Source of the DNA: Chromera velia
Taxonomy: Eukaryota; Sar; Chromeraceae
Assembly: GCA_018398765.1 (NCBI GenBank)
Contig: JAHBMJ010000484.1
Location: 1-32,500 of the forward strand
DNA: 32,500 nt
Reading direction: 5' to 3'
In this document: in pieces, positions 1 to 15,428 of the stretch
Numbering within the stretch: position 1 is the stretch's first letter
How the letters are laid out: each line of letters opens with the position of its first letter
Program-made: the position numbers and the translations under genes
Notes under the pieces: generated by a model
What the model was told of the DNA's origin: nothing
Database searches by the model: none
What the model saw: the letters and a program-made list of their open reading frames with translations, nothing else

Positions 1-286
1 TAAGGAGTTAGAAGCTGAAAATTTGTGTAAGAAGACGTTGTAACGACAGAAAAAGAACTATGGAACAGATTTTTTATATCATTTCTAGAAACATAGGCTG
101 TCATACAAATTTTTTGATTTTGAGGCCATTTTTTAACGGTTTTGAATAGTAAGAAAAACGGTATAAAACTTACAAAATTTGTATGGCAGCCTATATTTCT
201 AGAAATGATATAAAAAATCTGTTCCATAGTTCTTTTTCTGTCGTTACAACGTCTTCTTACACAAATTTTCAGCTTCTAACTCCTTA
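1..286. repeat. Long near-perfect inverted repeat (113-bp arms)
   Basis: Positions 1-113 are the reverse complement of 174-286 with only a few mismatches, separated by about 60 bp of AT-rich sequence. The outer tips read TAAGGAGTTAGAAGC on the left and its complement on the right. The left arm begins at the first base of the window, so the element may extend further. There is no open reading frame inside it. The form suits a foldback element or MITE, or the palindromic end of a larger mobile element. Such DNA can fold into a cruciform, and its RNA would be a long hairpin. The repeat structure is certain; calling it a mobile element is inference. Confidence 0.85.
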
Positions 287-685
287 CCAATTATGAGAAC
301 GAGTTTTTTGCGGAAAAGCGCCGGTCTCGTATGCAGAGGGGGGGGCAAAAAGCATCCCACTCGCCCCCGGCATGCGGCCGACCTTTTCTTATGGTTCAGG
401 ATAAGCCCCTTTTGAGCCGCTGGGGGATATTTATCATGTTTTTGCGTGTGTTTTCTCCTTTGGGGGAGGGTTGCCGAGCTTATCTCTTGCCGAACGTTGG
501 AAGCCTGAGGCTCGAAGGCTAGGCCACTAGTCTAGGCAGACAACGATGGCGTATGATGATGATGATAATAGATTATCTAGATTTGTCTAGTATTATATAT
601 AGTAATATAAATTAATACATGGTTTAAATATAAAAAAAAACATGCACCTATAGTAATCGATGGAAATTAAACATAATATCGCCCT
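287..685. other. Intergenic spacer, no gene seen
   Basis: The first half is moderately GC-rich with a G run near 338. The second half (about 540-685) is AT-rich with repeated GAT and TAT units. A 63-codon frame at 331-522 has no recognisable feature. Nothing else can be supported here. Confidence 0.5.
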
Positions 686-944
686 ATACCCTAATGAATT
701 GGGAGTTGAATTGGGCGTCAAATTGGTAGTACTACCAATTTTTTACCGCCAGTAACTCCCAATTTTGAAAAATTGGTACCTAGTCTAGTGAAAGAAGTAC
801 ATGGAGTTTGAAGCTAAAATTTTATGTACGGGCTAGACAGGGGCTCACTAGTCTCTAGCCGCAGTCATTAGACTCTAATTCATTACTAGGAACAAATTCT
901 ATGAACACTTAGAGTCACCTAAAAATTGGGAGTTACCAATTTTT
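686..944 (+). repeat. Left terminal inverted repeat
   Basis: This is the partner of 2139-2397 in inverted orientation. It carries internal palindromes, including AATTGGTAGTACTACCAATT near 721-740, and several copies of AATTGGGAGTT in both orientations, so each TIR could itself fold. It also holds the motif at about 801-829 that resembles the outer tip of the palindrome at 1-286. Confidence 0.85.
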
Positions 945-1192
945 AAATAGAAATTTTTTAGGACCGCTAAAAAAAAAATTGGTAGTACAAAAAAAAAAAA
1001 ATGGGACTCAACTTGAAACTTTTGTTTTGTGTGTTATAGTGCACCGCTAACGTAATGCAAAACGAACAGTGGACAGTTCTACACAAGCTGCACGTACCAA
1101 TATAAAAAACAGAGCGAAAATCGATCCAATTGACCATATAAGCCTACCAGAATTCATAATCCCTCCATATGCCGGACAGTGACTGCTGATCT

Positions 1193-1954
1193 TTGTTCAG
1201 ACAGCGGGATTTTACAGGAATTTCCCCTTTGTTGTCTCTGCTTTTCTTTTCCATCCTGCGGTCCGTTCAATATGATATTTTATATATCGCAGACGAGGGT
1301 GAAGCGAAAAAAGAGCTGGGACTTTTTCTTGTTTGGGCAGTGAATGAGAAGAAGCTCTTTCAGATGGAGGAATTGAATTCGTTTCTGTTTGATTCAGATG
1401 TGTGGCGAAAAACAGGGCTGCCCTTTACTCAGTGGGTCCGAGGGATTCCAAAAAACAATAGAAAGATTAAATTGGGGGCTGCAGATGTCAGATACGTTTT
1501 CCCTCGCGTAGTTGAGTTCATGGAAAAAAGGTGCCCGGACATTTTTGTTGCAAAGAACCCTCCTGCTTATTCTTTTTACTTGCATTCATGGATCCTTTCC
1601 ATATAACGGTTGACAGGTTCAATCACGGATGAGAAACTTACAGAGCTGAAGACGGTGATAAAGACTTGGCAAGACCTTTTTTGTAAGTCTTATGGATGGG
1701 TGGTCCCGAAGACTCACTTCTACTCGCACTTCCCGGTGTGGATCCGCCGGTTTGGAGGGTTGAACACAGTGAAATGCTACGGCTTTGAATCGTATCATAA
1801 GAAAGTTTACAAACGTTTTGTCCTACAGGGGGGACGTTATTCATATGATCGTTTTATTCTAGAAAATCTGGTTTTTGTGTGGTTGTGCAAGAGAAAGAAA
1901 GCCATGCAAGCATATTTTGCCGATGTGTCACGCCAGGAGGGACTTCAAGCATGA
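1193..1954 (+). pseudogene. Broken transposase-like frame inside the TIR element
   Basis: One plus-strand frame is open from about 1193 to 1603, is closed by an in-frame TAA at 1604-1606, and is open again to 1954. The first part begins just after a good acceptor-like sequence (TTTGTTCAG ending near 1200), so an upstream exon is possible. The second part holds a stretch around 1715-1810 with the order H-F-Y-S-H-F-P, then I-R-R-F-G-G-L, then G-F-E-S-Y-H-K-K. From memory this resembles the conserved C-terminal block (HYP..I..FGPL...FE.KH..FK) of plant and protist transposon proteins of the DUF4218 type. The superfamily is not certain. The TAA could lie in a tiny intron (a CAG lies just after it at 1613-1615), but decay is simpler. 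No DDE residues can be assigned. Confidence 0.45.
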
Positions 1955-2138
1955 ATAACACTATGAAACTATACAAAACTTATGGATTTATGAAGTTCTG
2001 TGCAGCCGCAACACTGTTCTATTACAACGTTCTTTCTTTCCACATATATTTTACTTTGTAGGAGAAGTTATAAAATTGGTAGTCCAAAAAAAAAAATTGG
2101 GTGTTGATTTTCTTAAAAATTAATAGTTAGTCCTAAAA

Positions 2139-2397
2139 AAAAATTGGTAACTCCCAATTTTTAGGTGACTCTAAGTGTTCATAGAATTTGTTCCTAGTAA
2201 TGAATTAGAGTTTAATGACTACGGCTAGAGACTAGTGAGCCCTTGTCTAGCCCATACACAAAATTTTAGCTTCAAACTCCATGTACTTCTTTCACTAGAC
2301 TAGGTACCAATTTTTCAAAATTGGGAGTTACTGGCGGTAAAAAATTAGTAGTACTACCAATTTGACACCTAATTCAACTCCCAATTCATTAGGGTAT
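2139..2397 (-). repeat. Right terminal inverted repeat
   Basis: This is the reverse complement of 686-944 with a small number of substitutions, for example in the stretch near 2260 and at the internal palindrome near 2350-2364. The few differences suggest relatively recent activity or ongoing conversion between the two ends. Confidence 0.85.
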
Positions 2398-3533
2398 TGC
2401 TCATCAACTGTGTTGATCATCCTAATAAAGCTTGAAATATATATAAAACTTTTTTTGTTTTTGAATGGGAAAACGTTCACGATCACGAAAAGGATGAAGG
2501 ACGACAAAAGCATGTCGAAGCAGGTCGAGGAATGAGCGGGGTCAGAGATAGCACATAAGTACCCTTTGCATGCCTATCTCCCATTTGGTTCACACCGAGA
2601 CTCAATATTTAATCAGACCAGCAAACACACTGCGGAGATCGATTGATATCCTGAAGCATGCTCAAAGTACAAGAATTTTTGGAGGTGCAGCTCGATCGGT
2701 ATATCGGTTTATCTTCACACAGTTCCTTCGTTTGTTTTCGTCAACTCCTTTTCATTTATGTAGACAGTCACTTCAACAAGTTCCTTCAGTTTACTTCAAA
2801 ATAAAAAGAGGGTCTCCCAATAGATTTTTACTGATACGAGCGGATGCAAGAGGTTCAGATACCAACCCACTCGTATTTAATAAGACAAACAAATAAAATT
2901 CAGTAAGTCAGACGAAGAGTATGGAAGCACTGACACGCCACACGTGTAGACAGGTAGAAATGCCATGAATTTCTACCTTTTCCACAATTTGGACCATAAA
3001 CAGTTGGAACATGAACATTCATTTTCAATAGATGCACAAGCTTCAAAAAGTAACTGTTCAAAGCTTTCCATCGCGGGCTTACGGAGACCTCCGTCTACGT
3101 TCGAACGGTTTGGTCTCGTATTGCGTGCAAAAAGGTTTCGGCCCGCCAGAACGAGTTGGATTTAGTGACACTTTCATGTATGCATACATAACTCATTGTG
3201 TCTGCATGCATGTTTGACGGTGCATACACGTAAACACACAAAAAAAGGGGGAGAGAGAAGACTTAGACAAACTAAGTCACAAACTTTTTTTCTTTTTTAA
3301 AGTTTTTTAAAAAAACTTTTCATAGAGGGTATCCCCTAGATCTGTTCTAGCTATAAAATTAATTAATATAATATCATGAATTGATGATTTGAAGAGTTAT
3401 GATACTAGACATGCACGTACTATTCTTACACATAGCTACACATAGCTGGTTACACACTGCTGGCATTTTACTAGATATTTAATAAAATCATTATTAGAGT
3501 TTCATTCAAAAAATTGTGTTTGCGTTTATGTTT
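2398..3533. other. AT-rich intergenic region
   Basis: No convincing gene lies here. A 108-codon frame at 2570-2896 has no recognisable domain. A perfect 7-bp stem with a 5-base loop (GACTTAG/CTAAGTC) lies at 3260-3278, followed by T-rich and A-rich runs (3283-3319) that can also pair with each other. From 3340 to 3510 the DNA is very AT-rich. The region probably holds the 3' end of the nuclease-like gene on the minus strand and old repeat debris. Confidence 0.5.
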
Positions 3534-5102
3534 TTAAGGGTTTACACCCTGCAGGGAGTTCAGGTTGTAACGCCAGTCACAAAGCGTAGACACTCGCGAA
3601 CGAGAGCAGGAGCATCGGTTCCCAAAAAAATCGAGATCAAACTTTTTTTTTCCGGGAGCAAGCTCAGACGAGACCAGTCCAAGTCTCTTCAAATCCAAGC
3701 TGGGGAACATGTAGAAAAAGTCAGAATCTTGTAAGACAGAGTCCAGTAGCCATGGAGTCTTTGGGTCCTCCTGGTGCCACTTGACAAGCTGGGAACTGTT
3801 ACGCGGGGGACCAACAAGGAGGACATCAAAATCGTTTGCGCTGTACGGCTCACGCACGCCTCCCGCCGTCTTTCTGTAGGTGTTCACGCGAGCCACTGGA
3901 CCAGACACAAGGTTTCTGTTCCAGTAGGACGTCTTGATTTGGAATCGAATCCCACGTGATTTGTCCCACGAAGCTGCTCGGCCAATACGGTCATATGGGA
4001 GAGTTGCGCATGGGGCTTTACACATTTTCAATCCCCACGCGTCCAAAACCGGCTGGAACCAGCGGATGGTTTCTTCTTCTGTTTGATTTGATGATGCGAG
4101 CTCCTGTTTCAGTTCTTTGAGAGATCGGAGGCACACTCCATCAGCAGATTTTCCTCCAGCTGAAGCAGCTTCTCTGTAAATGGAAAGGAGCCTGTCTCCT
4201 AGGAAACTTCCCCACTTGTCATTCTCACTGAAACTACAGCGATGGTTCTGTTGATCATAGCGACCCTCTGCAGTAAGCGTCAGTGAAGATTTTAGGTGGC
4301 TGATGAATTCTCCAGGGTAGACCCAAATTCTTGGAGGTCTCATTGAGAACTCAAGAGGGGAGTGGATTGGCACTGACAAGTTGTTAAGCCCACTCTCTTG
4401 ATGGAAAACACACAAAACCAGCATGTTGGCGTACCCGCCGACATGATGAAAGTCCCAGGATTTGTGGTTACCGCGAGTGCTTATTCGAGTTGTACTTTTT
4501 ACTTGCACAGGAAGCCACAAATCCTCTTTTGTATTGATCGGTCGCAAGGCCATGTCAGCCTTCGCGGAGTCAGGCAATTCCCCCTCTTCGAAACCACAGA
4601 ATCGCTGTGACTGTTTCACAGCCATTCGAATGAGCCGTTTCGCAGCATGCTCTACTTCCATCCTCTGGCCAGCGCTCCAGACAGCTTTGCTCTTAGGGTG
4701 GTATCTTTGCAGGCCAAGCCTTGCTTCGGTGCCTAGACATGGGAAAACCGAGCGGTGCACATAGGAGGTTTTCGTGGTCAGCGGAAGAGGCTGGGGAGGC
4801 AAAAAGACAGTGTGATCGGCCTTCTGCCCAGTTTGCTGAGAAGTGAAGCTCCCACTGATTCCCTGTCGCTCCTCAACAACCCTCTCCCCTTCCGGAGTAC
4901 AAGTTTTGAACGGAATTGTGGAACGCGGCGCAAGCTTTTCAGCCACGCTGCACAAAAGCCGATGGGGCCGTACTGTAGATTTCCCTTTTGTGAGTGACTT
5001 GCTATAAAAATGCGGTGTTTTCAGCAGAAAGTCGTTGGAACTTCCCCCCAGAGCCCCATGGCGGCGTGAAAGCCTGACTTTCAAGCTGACTCTTGACAAC
5101 AT
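3534..5102 (-). CDS. Intronless protein with two PD-(D/E)XK nuclease-like repeats
   Basis: This is a 522-residue continuous frame, ATG to TAA, long enough not to be chance. Two regions look like PD-(D/E)XK folds of the kind that use a Q-V-K third motif, as in the PDDEXK_5 family (PF11645). Repeat 1 covers about residues 148-235: E151 in a helix, D183, Q200-V-K202, then a hydrophobic strand ending near C231. Repeat 2 covers about 342-432: P369-Y-D371, F387-Q388-I-K390-T-S, then N-D-F-D-V-L-L-V at 423-430. In this fold the D and the Q/E-x-K coordinate metal and cut DNA. The first 20 residues carry five Arg, one Lys, several Ser and no acidic residues, which suits a mitochondrial targeting peptide. 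The gene lies alone between repeats. It may be a nuclease from a mobile or organellar system, or a structural relative without activity. The fold call rests on motif spacing recalled from memory. Confidence 0.55.
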   Translation of the reverse strand: MLSRVSLKVRLSRRHGALGGSSNDFLLKTPHFYSKSLTKGKSTVRPHRLLCSVAEKLAPRSTIPFKTCTPEGERVVEERQGISGSFTSQQTGQKADHTVFLPPQPLPLTTKTSYVHRSVFPCLGTEARLGLQRYHPKSKAVWSAGQRMEVEHAAKRLIRMAVKQSQRFCGFEEGELPDSAKADMALRPINTKEDLWLPVQVKSTTRISTRGNHKSWDFHHVGGYANMLVLCVFHQESGLNNLSVPIHSPLEFSMRPPRIWVYPGEFISHLKSSLTLTAEGRYDQQNHRCSFSENDKWGSFLGDRLLSIYREAASAGGKSADGVCLRSLKELKQELASSNQTEEETIRWFQPVLDAWGLKMCKAPCATLPYDRIGRAASWDKSRGIRFQIKTSYWNRNLVSGPVARVNTYRKTAGGVREPYSANDFDVLLVGPPRNSSQLVKWHQEDPKTPWLLDSVLQDSDFFYMFPSLDLKRLGLVSSELAPGKKKFDLDFFGNRCSCSRSRVSTLCDWRYNLNSLQGVNP

Positions 5103-5778
5103 GGTAATTCAAGTCTTGTCCAATCCGACAAAACCAGCCACACTTCTTGATCTGCCCTCTTTCATGCAGAGAGGTCAAGAATCAGTTGGGGGCCCTCCTG
5201 TGTGGGAAACACCCTGCGTGCTGCGTACGTTGCATGTAGTTCAATGCATGTTGCGCAACACAGTAGACGGGACAACATGCAGATCAAGGGGAACCAGAAA
5301 ATCCGTGTTTCGGGAAGTGTCAGACGCTTTTCCGGACTTTTTGCATCATGATATATATATGCCTCATGGTACGAGATTCTTGTCTGACACTGAGAGAAAG
5401 AGTGAAATAACTTTGACACGTATATATCTGCAAACCTAGCGCTTGCGTTGCGTGCATACATTGGATGCATGCATGTTGCAAATTAATTAATTAAGGTGTT
5501 GCAAAGTTGCTTGCATGCATGCATGTATGGCCCCGGCAAGTTTCAAAAGTTTGGTCCACGAAAGAGCACTGCATATGCAGGATACTGCAAACCCGTTGAA
5601 GCTGTCTCCTCGCTTTCGTGGACTAAATCGATAGATCGATATAGATCGTGGATTGTGAGACCACATTTCCACATTTCCGTGCATCGTTTCGCGTCCCGAG
5701 CAGAGAGTCAATTCTCTTTTTTAACTGTTTAGAGGGTGCTTGCACAGCGTTGACTTTGCATGACTCACTGAAGAAGCA
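5103..5778. other. Divergent intergenic region between nuclease-like and aminotransferase genes
   Basis: The upstream sequences of two divergent genes meet here. It contains a TATATATA run near 5351-5358, a TTAATTAATTAA tract near 5483-5494, TGCATGCATGCATG repeats near 5511-5526 and GATCGATATAGATCG near 5634-5648. These are candidate promoter-proximal low-complexity motifs only; no defined element can be named. An in-frame TGA at 5761-5763 sits six codons before the ATG at 5779 and supports that start. Confidence 0.4.
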
Positions 5779-11305
<5,527 letters not shown>

Positions 11306-13516
11306 AGTGAAGGCATGGAGGAGGGCATTTGGTCTCAAAGTGTAGTGATTTGTTTCTGTTCTCATTGTTTGGAGTGGCTGGGTGGGTGGTTGAACCTATC
11401 CGTCCGTCTCTCTGTTTGCAGATCTTCAGATGAACACAATAAGAATCGTGAGAGCCGTTCTGGGTCTGATTTTCTCCCCTTCTTCTTGATACCGCATTTG
11501 ACCCTGCCAGTTTTGCATGTCAGTTCGTCTTTCTCTTCTCTCTTCAGGCAGGCGTCGGCAGGAGAGGAGGGGTTGGTGGAAGAAGGGAAAATGGAAGGAG
11601 GCAGTGAAATGTGGGTGTTGGCAAGGAAAGACTGTCAGATGGGAGGAAATTCAAGGTCGATCGTCTTTCTGTACACAGTGAATTCAGCAGGTGGAGGAAG
11701 CTTGCGTATGTAGACAGTGGGGCACACTTCTTCAGTCTCTGTAGCATGAGGCGTGGAGTGAGTGCGTAAAGTACTTTAACTCTACGGATTTGCGGAAGGG
11801 CAAGGCGCAAAAAGCCAAGAGGAGTGGCGACTTCCTTGCCGGAAGCGTAACGGCCTTTTGGCTTTTTCTCTTCCTCTTTCTCTTTACTTCCCATTCACTT
11901 ATTTATCATCAGATCTATCCAATGAATAAGTCTGTCTGTCTCAATGTTATCCTCTCTTCTCTCTGGATGCATGTATGTACATATGTATGCTTGTCGGGCT
12001 CTTTACAGGCCTGTCAGAGAGGCCTGCATGATGCAGGCAATCAATCGCACTCACTCACTCTCTCATCCGAACTGAGTAAAGGATCCGTCTGGCCTCAGTC
12101 ATTTGAATTTCGTTCGATTCAATTTTGTCACCTGCTCTGTGTCTCTCTCTGTCTTTTTGTCTGGTCTTCCTGCCTGTGCCTGCCCGCCTGCTGAACTCCT
12201 TTGTCTGAGGAGGAGTGGGTCTTCAAAAACTGCCTGTTTGTTTGTAAGCGTTTGTGATGTTCTTTTTGTATTTACTTCTTTGTTGTGCCTTTTGCACTTT
12301 TCCGTCTTTAGTTGAGGCTCCGGGGCCCCCCATGCGCTTTGTTGCTTTGATTCCACCTTGTTCGATTGAGTACTTCTCCCTTCAAGGAAGCAGGAGCAAA
12401 GGGGAAAGGCGGGAGAAGCGGCTCGATCGATCCACCCTGCAGGGGACTTGGGTGCCTCCATGCAGTCGCAGGGGCGGGCAGGTAGACAAGCAGGTGATGT
12501 CTGCATGCCCCTTTTTTCGGAAGAGGTAGTAGGAAGCTGACTGACTCTTTGTTTGAGATGAGGAGACCTCGTTCCTGTCTAGGTACCTGTCGTTAACAAT
12601 AAAAAGAATTGATTCACCGACTTTCTATGGTTTCAAACTAGGTTTCAAAACACTGGTGATCTATCTTAATAATGAACCCAATGCAATTTGCTGAAGTCCA
12701 TGGGACCATGACACCATGTGCAGACTCACATACATCGCACGCTAAGTCTCAGGCTTGAACGATAAATATATACATTTTTTTTTTTGTTATACATGCAACG
12801 CTATCTCTGAGGCTATCACTATAGGCTATCCATACAACGTTATCCCTAGGTTATCCCACATATATAAAGCTGTTGCTGGTTATATGCTAGGTTATATGTA
12901 TATTTAATATATATATTATACTATGTGACTATTAGATTGGTTTGATTTGATTTCAACTTACATAATGATGTGAGCTAGGATTTAAGTTAGGTAAAGCCGG
13001 TGAATTATTTAGTTAAGAACAGTTAATCCTAGAGTTAATCCCACGTGAAACTGTAATTTTACCCAGTCTTAGCCTCAGCCTTTCATAGCCTCATGATTTA
13101 GCTCATCATCCAGATTATGACCAGATATATATAGACTAACGTTACGTTAGTAACGTAAAGATTAATTTAGCAAACTACTAAACTTGAAAACACAAAGATA
13201 AACAGAGAAATAACATTTTAAAAAGACATGCATAACAGAGGCATATATTAAGTGCATTTCCTAGTGTATTTTATATTTTGAACATATATTTTAAAGAAGC
13301 CTGCAGCCGCTGAAACATGTGTTTTCAAGCTCTATCTATACATCCACCCCGCACAACCTGTATGCATGCAGGGACCGAATTAAAATCTTCTTGTCAGGCT
13401 CAGGGAGTTACTGACTCCGACAGGCTTTAAGCTAAGGTGTGCAACATGGATGATGTAGCACACGTTGATTCAGAAGAACTCGACAGAAAAACCCCTCTAC
13501 ACCCCAAGCTCTCCCT
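11306..13516. other. Convergent intergenic region with a large AT-rich island
   Basis: This lies between the 3' ends of two convergent genes. The part from 11306 to about 12530 is pyrimidine-rich and GC-balanced; a frame at 11315-11713 could be reached by splicing past the aminotransferase stop, joining after 11303 (gtgaag donor) to an acceptor at about 11421, but 3' UTR is simpler. From about 12560 to 13430 the DNA is strongly AT-rich, with repeated TAGGTTAT-type units near 12846-12896 and a palindromic CTAACGTTACGTTAG near 13137-13151. A 95-codon plus-strand frame at 13437-13724 is opposite the real minus-strand exon and is rejected. Confidence 0.5.
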
Positions 13517-15008
13517 TCATCGTGATAGTCCTGTCAGTGTCGGGTTGGAGCCCTTCACGTTCCCTCCTGCCGATGGCTTCTGCATGGGTGATCCCCCCGC
13601 TTTCTTCGGAGGCAGTCGAGTGAAGGCCTTGGGACGCGGCGGCGACGGTGGAGGGGCCGGGACTGAGGCTTCGTTCCCGTCGGACCCTCCCGCACCTCCT
13701 CCATCGTTGAAGGGAAGAGAGTGAGGTCTGAGGGGACCACAGGGTCTCTGAGGCAAAGAAGGCCCGCTGCCCTCTTTCTTCAGTCTGAGAGAGTTTCTCT
13801 CCCGAGACCCTCTGGGAGGAGGTATGTGCGAGGAAGAGGAGGAGGCGGCGGCGCCGTCAGCAGCTGCCCAACCGATGTCATCAACAGTCAGCAGAGAGGA
13901 GGGCGAAGAAGGGAACAGGTCCTGAAAGAGGCAGCAGGGAGAAGAAAAGGAGAAGGGGAATAGAAGGCATGAAGGAAAACCGAAATGGTTGGAGCAAGCA
14001 AAGAGCAGTACGTGTCAGCCATAGAGAAGGTCAGTCTCGTTTCCGATCACTTCATATGCCCCATAATAAGAACAGTTTTCTTCCTTCATCCGAAAGTAGA
14101 CCGAAAGACAACGAAGTGATAGCATTAACACATCAGAGACAAAGCAAGCACACAGGGCAAAGCAAAAACAAAGACAGAGAGAGGTAGGAAGAAAGAGGGG
14201 CCGACCTGAAAGCCGTAGGACTTGACAGCATTTTCCCCACCACTCCCTCCCTTTCCCCTTCCTCTTTCCGCCCTCCCCGCCCCTTCTCTTGAATTCTGTC
14301 CCTGCTGCTGTTGACTTCCCCGTCTCCAGGTGTGAGAAAACACGCACGCCCCCTGCTGAGATGATGATGATGCCCCTCCTGTTCCTTTCCTTCCCCTCCC
14401 CTCAGTGCCGTCTCCCTCCTCCTCCTCTTCTGACTCCTGGATGGTCTCTGTCAGATGACTCCTCGCAGCCCCACGAGGAATGGAGAGGCCCAAGGGAGCC
14501 CCTAAGTGGGCTGCTCGTTTCATCGCGTCCTGTCTCTCCCTGCACGTGTGTGTGTGCGGCATGGTATGGTATTGCGTTGCATTGTATCCACCCAGCTAGT
14601 GTGAGGGAGGGAGCCATGCTACCTACCGGCTTGGGAGTCGAGTCGAGACGGAGGGAGGGAGGCAAGGCAAGGCAAGGTCAAGGAACCCCAAGGATGAAAA
14701 TGGAGAAGAGTTACAGAGGGAATTAAGGAAATGTTTTCTCTCCAGGCAGGTGGAGGGAGAGTGGGCGAGGCATTCATTCAAGACGAAAGGGAATAGTTGA
14801 AAGATAAGAAGATCACACGGAAGGCAGAGCGAGAGAATACAAAGGGATAAGGGGAGGAGCCAGAGACGAGGCCCCCCCTAAAGACACGGGGGAGAGGGAA
14901 TAGGGAATGGGGGAGAGGAGCCGCTTATACCTCTCGCAGTGCGATGCTGGAAAGGCACACACCCGACCCCCCATACACAAACAGACACACAGGAACACAT
15001 ACACACAG

Positions 15009-15044
<36 letters not shown>

Positions 15045-15132
15045 GTGCACACACACACACACGCACGCGAACATATGCACACACACGAAAACACACACAC
15101 GAACACCGACGCACCGACGAACACACGAACGA

Positions 15133-15167
<35 letters not shown>

Positions 15168-15175
15168 CACACACG

Positions 15176-15221
<46 letters not shown>

Positions 15222-15382
15222 CAAAGAAACAAAGATAGAAAGGTGGCTGACTGATTTCGGCGAAGATTTTGTAGAGTCCGTGCGAGGCGGACTGCCGGGG
15301 GTTCTTCTGCAAAAAAAGACGAGGACAGGGAGGAAGAAGGAAGCAGACAAACGGGATCGCCCACTGTGTCGAAAGGTTCTTT

Positions 15383-15428
<46 letters not shown>

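Larger units (their letters stand above)
686..2397. mobile_element. DNA-transposon-like element with 259-bp terminal inverted repeats
   Basis: Two terminal inverted repeats, 686-944 and 2139-2397, match with only scattered differences and face each other. They enclose about 1.2 kb that contains a broken coding frame on the plus strand (1193-1954). The outermost bases read ATACCCTAATGAATTGGG. Inner TIR flanks are A-rich and repeat the ATTGGTAGTAC motif. I do not see a clear target-site duplication directly outside the ends. The TIR tips do not match the CACTA type. The total length is short for an autonomous element with a complete transposase, so this is probably a decayed or non-autonomous copy. 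Confidence 0.7.

Noticed and set aside
3260..3320. Stem-loop followed by T-run, like a bacterial terminator
   Set aside because: The genes are eukaryotic with introns, so intrinsic termination of this kind is not expected; it is simple AT-rich sequence.
11315..11713. Possible extra 3' exon of the aminotransferase
   Set aside because: A donor after 11303 and an acceptor near 11421 would join in frame, but the added sequence has no family resemblance and the existing stop gives a sensible protein end. Kept only as an alternative.
12099..12506. 135-codon minus-strand frame between the convergent genes
   Set aside because: It has no recognisable domain and biased composition, and no convincing partner exons were found.
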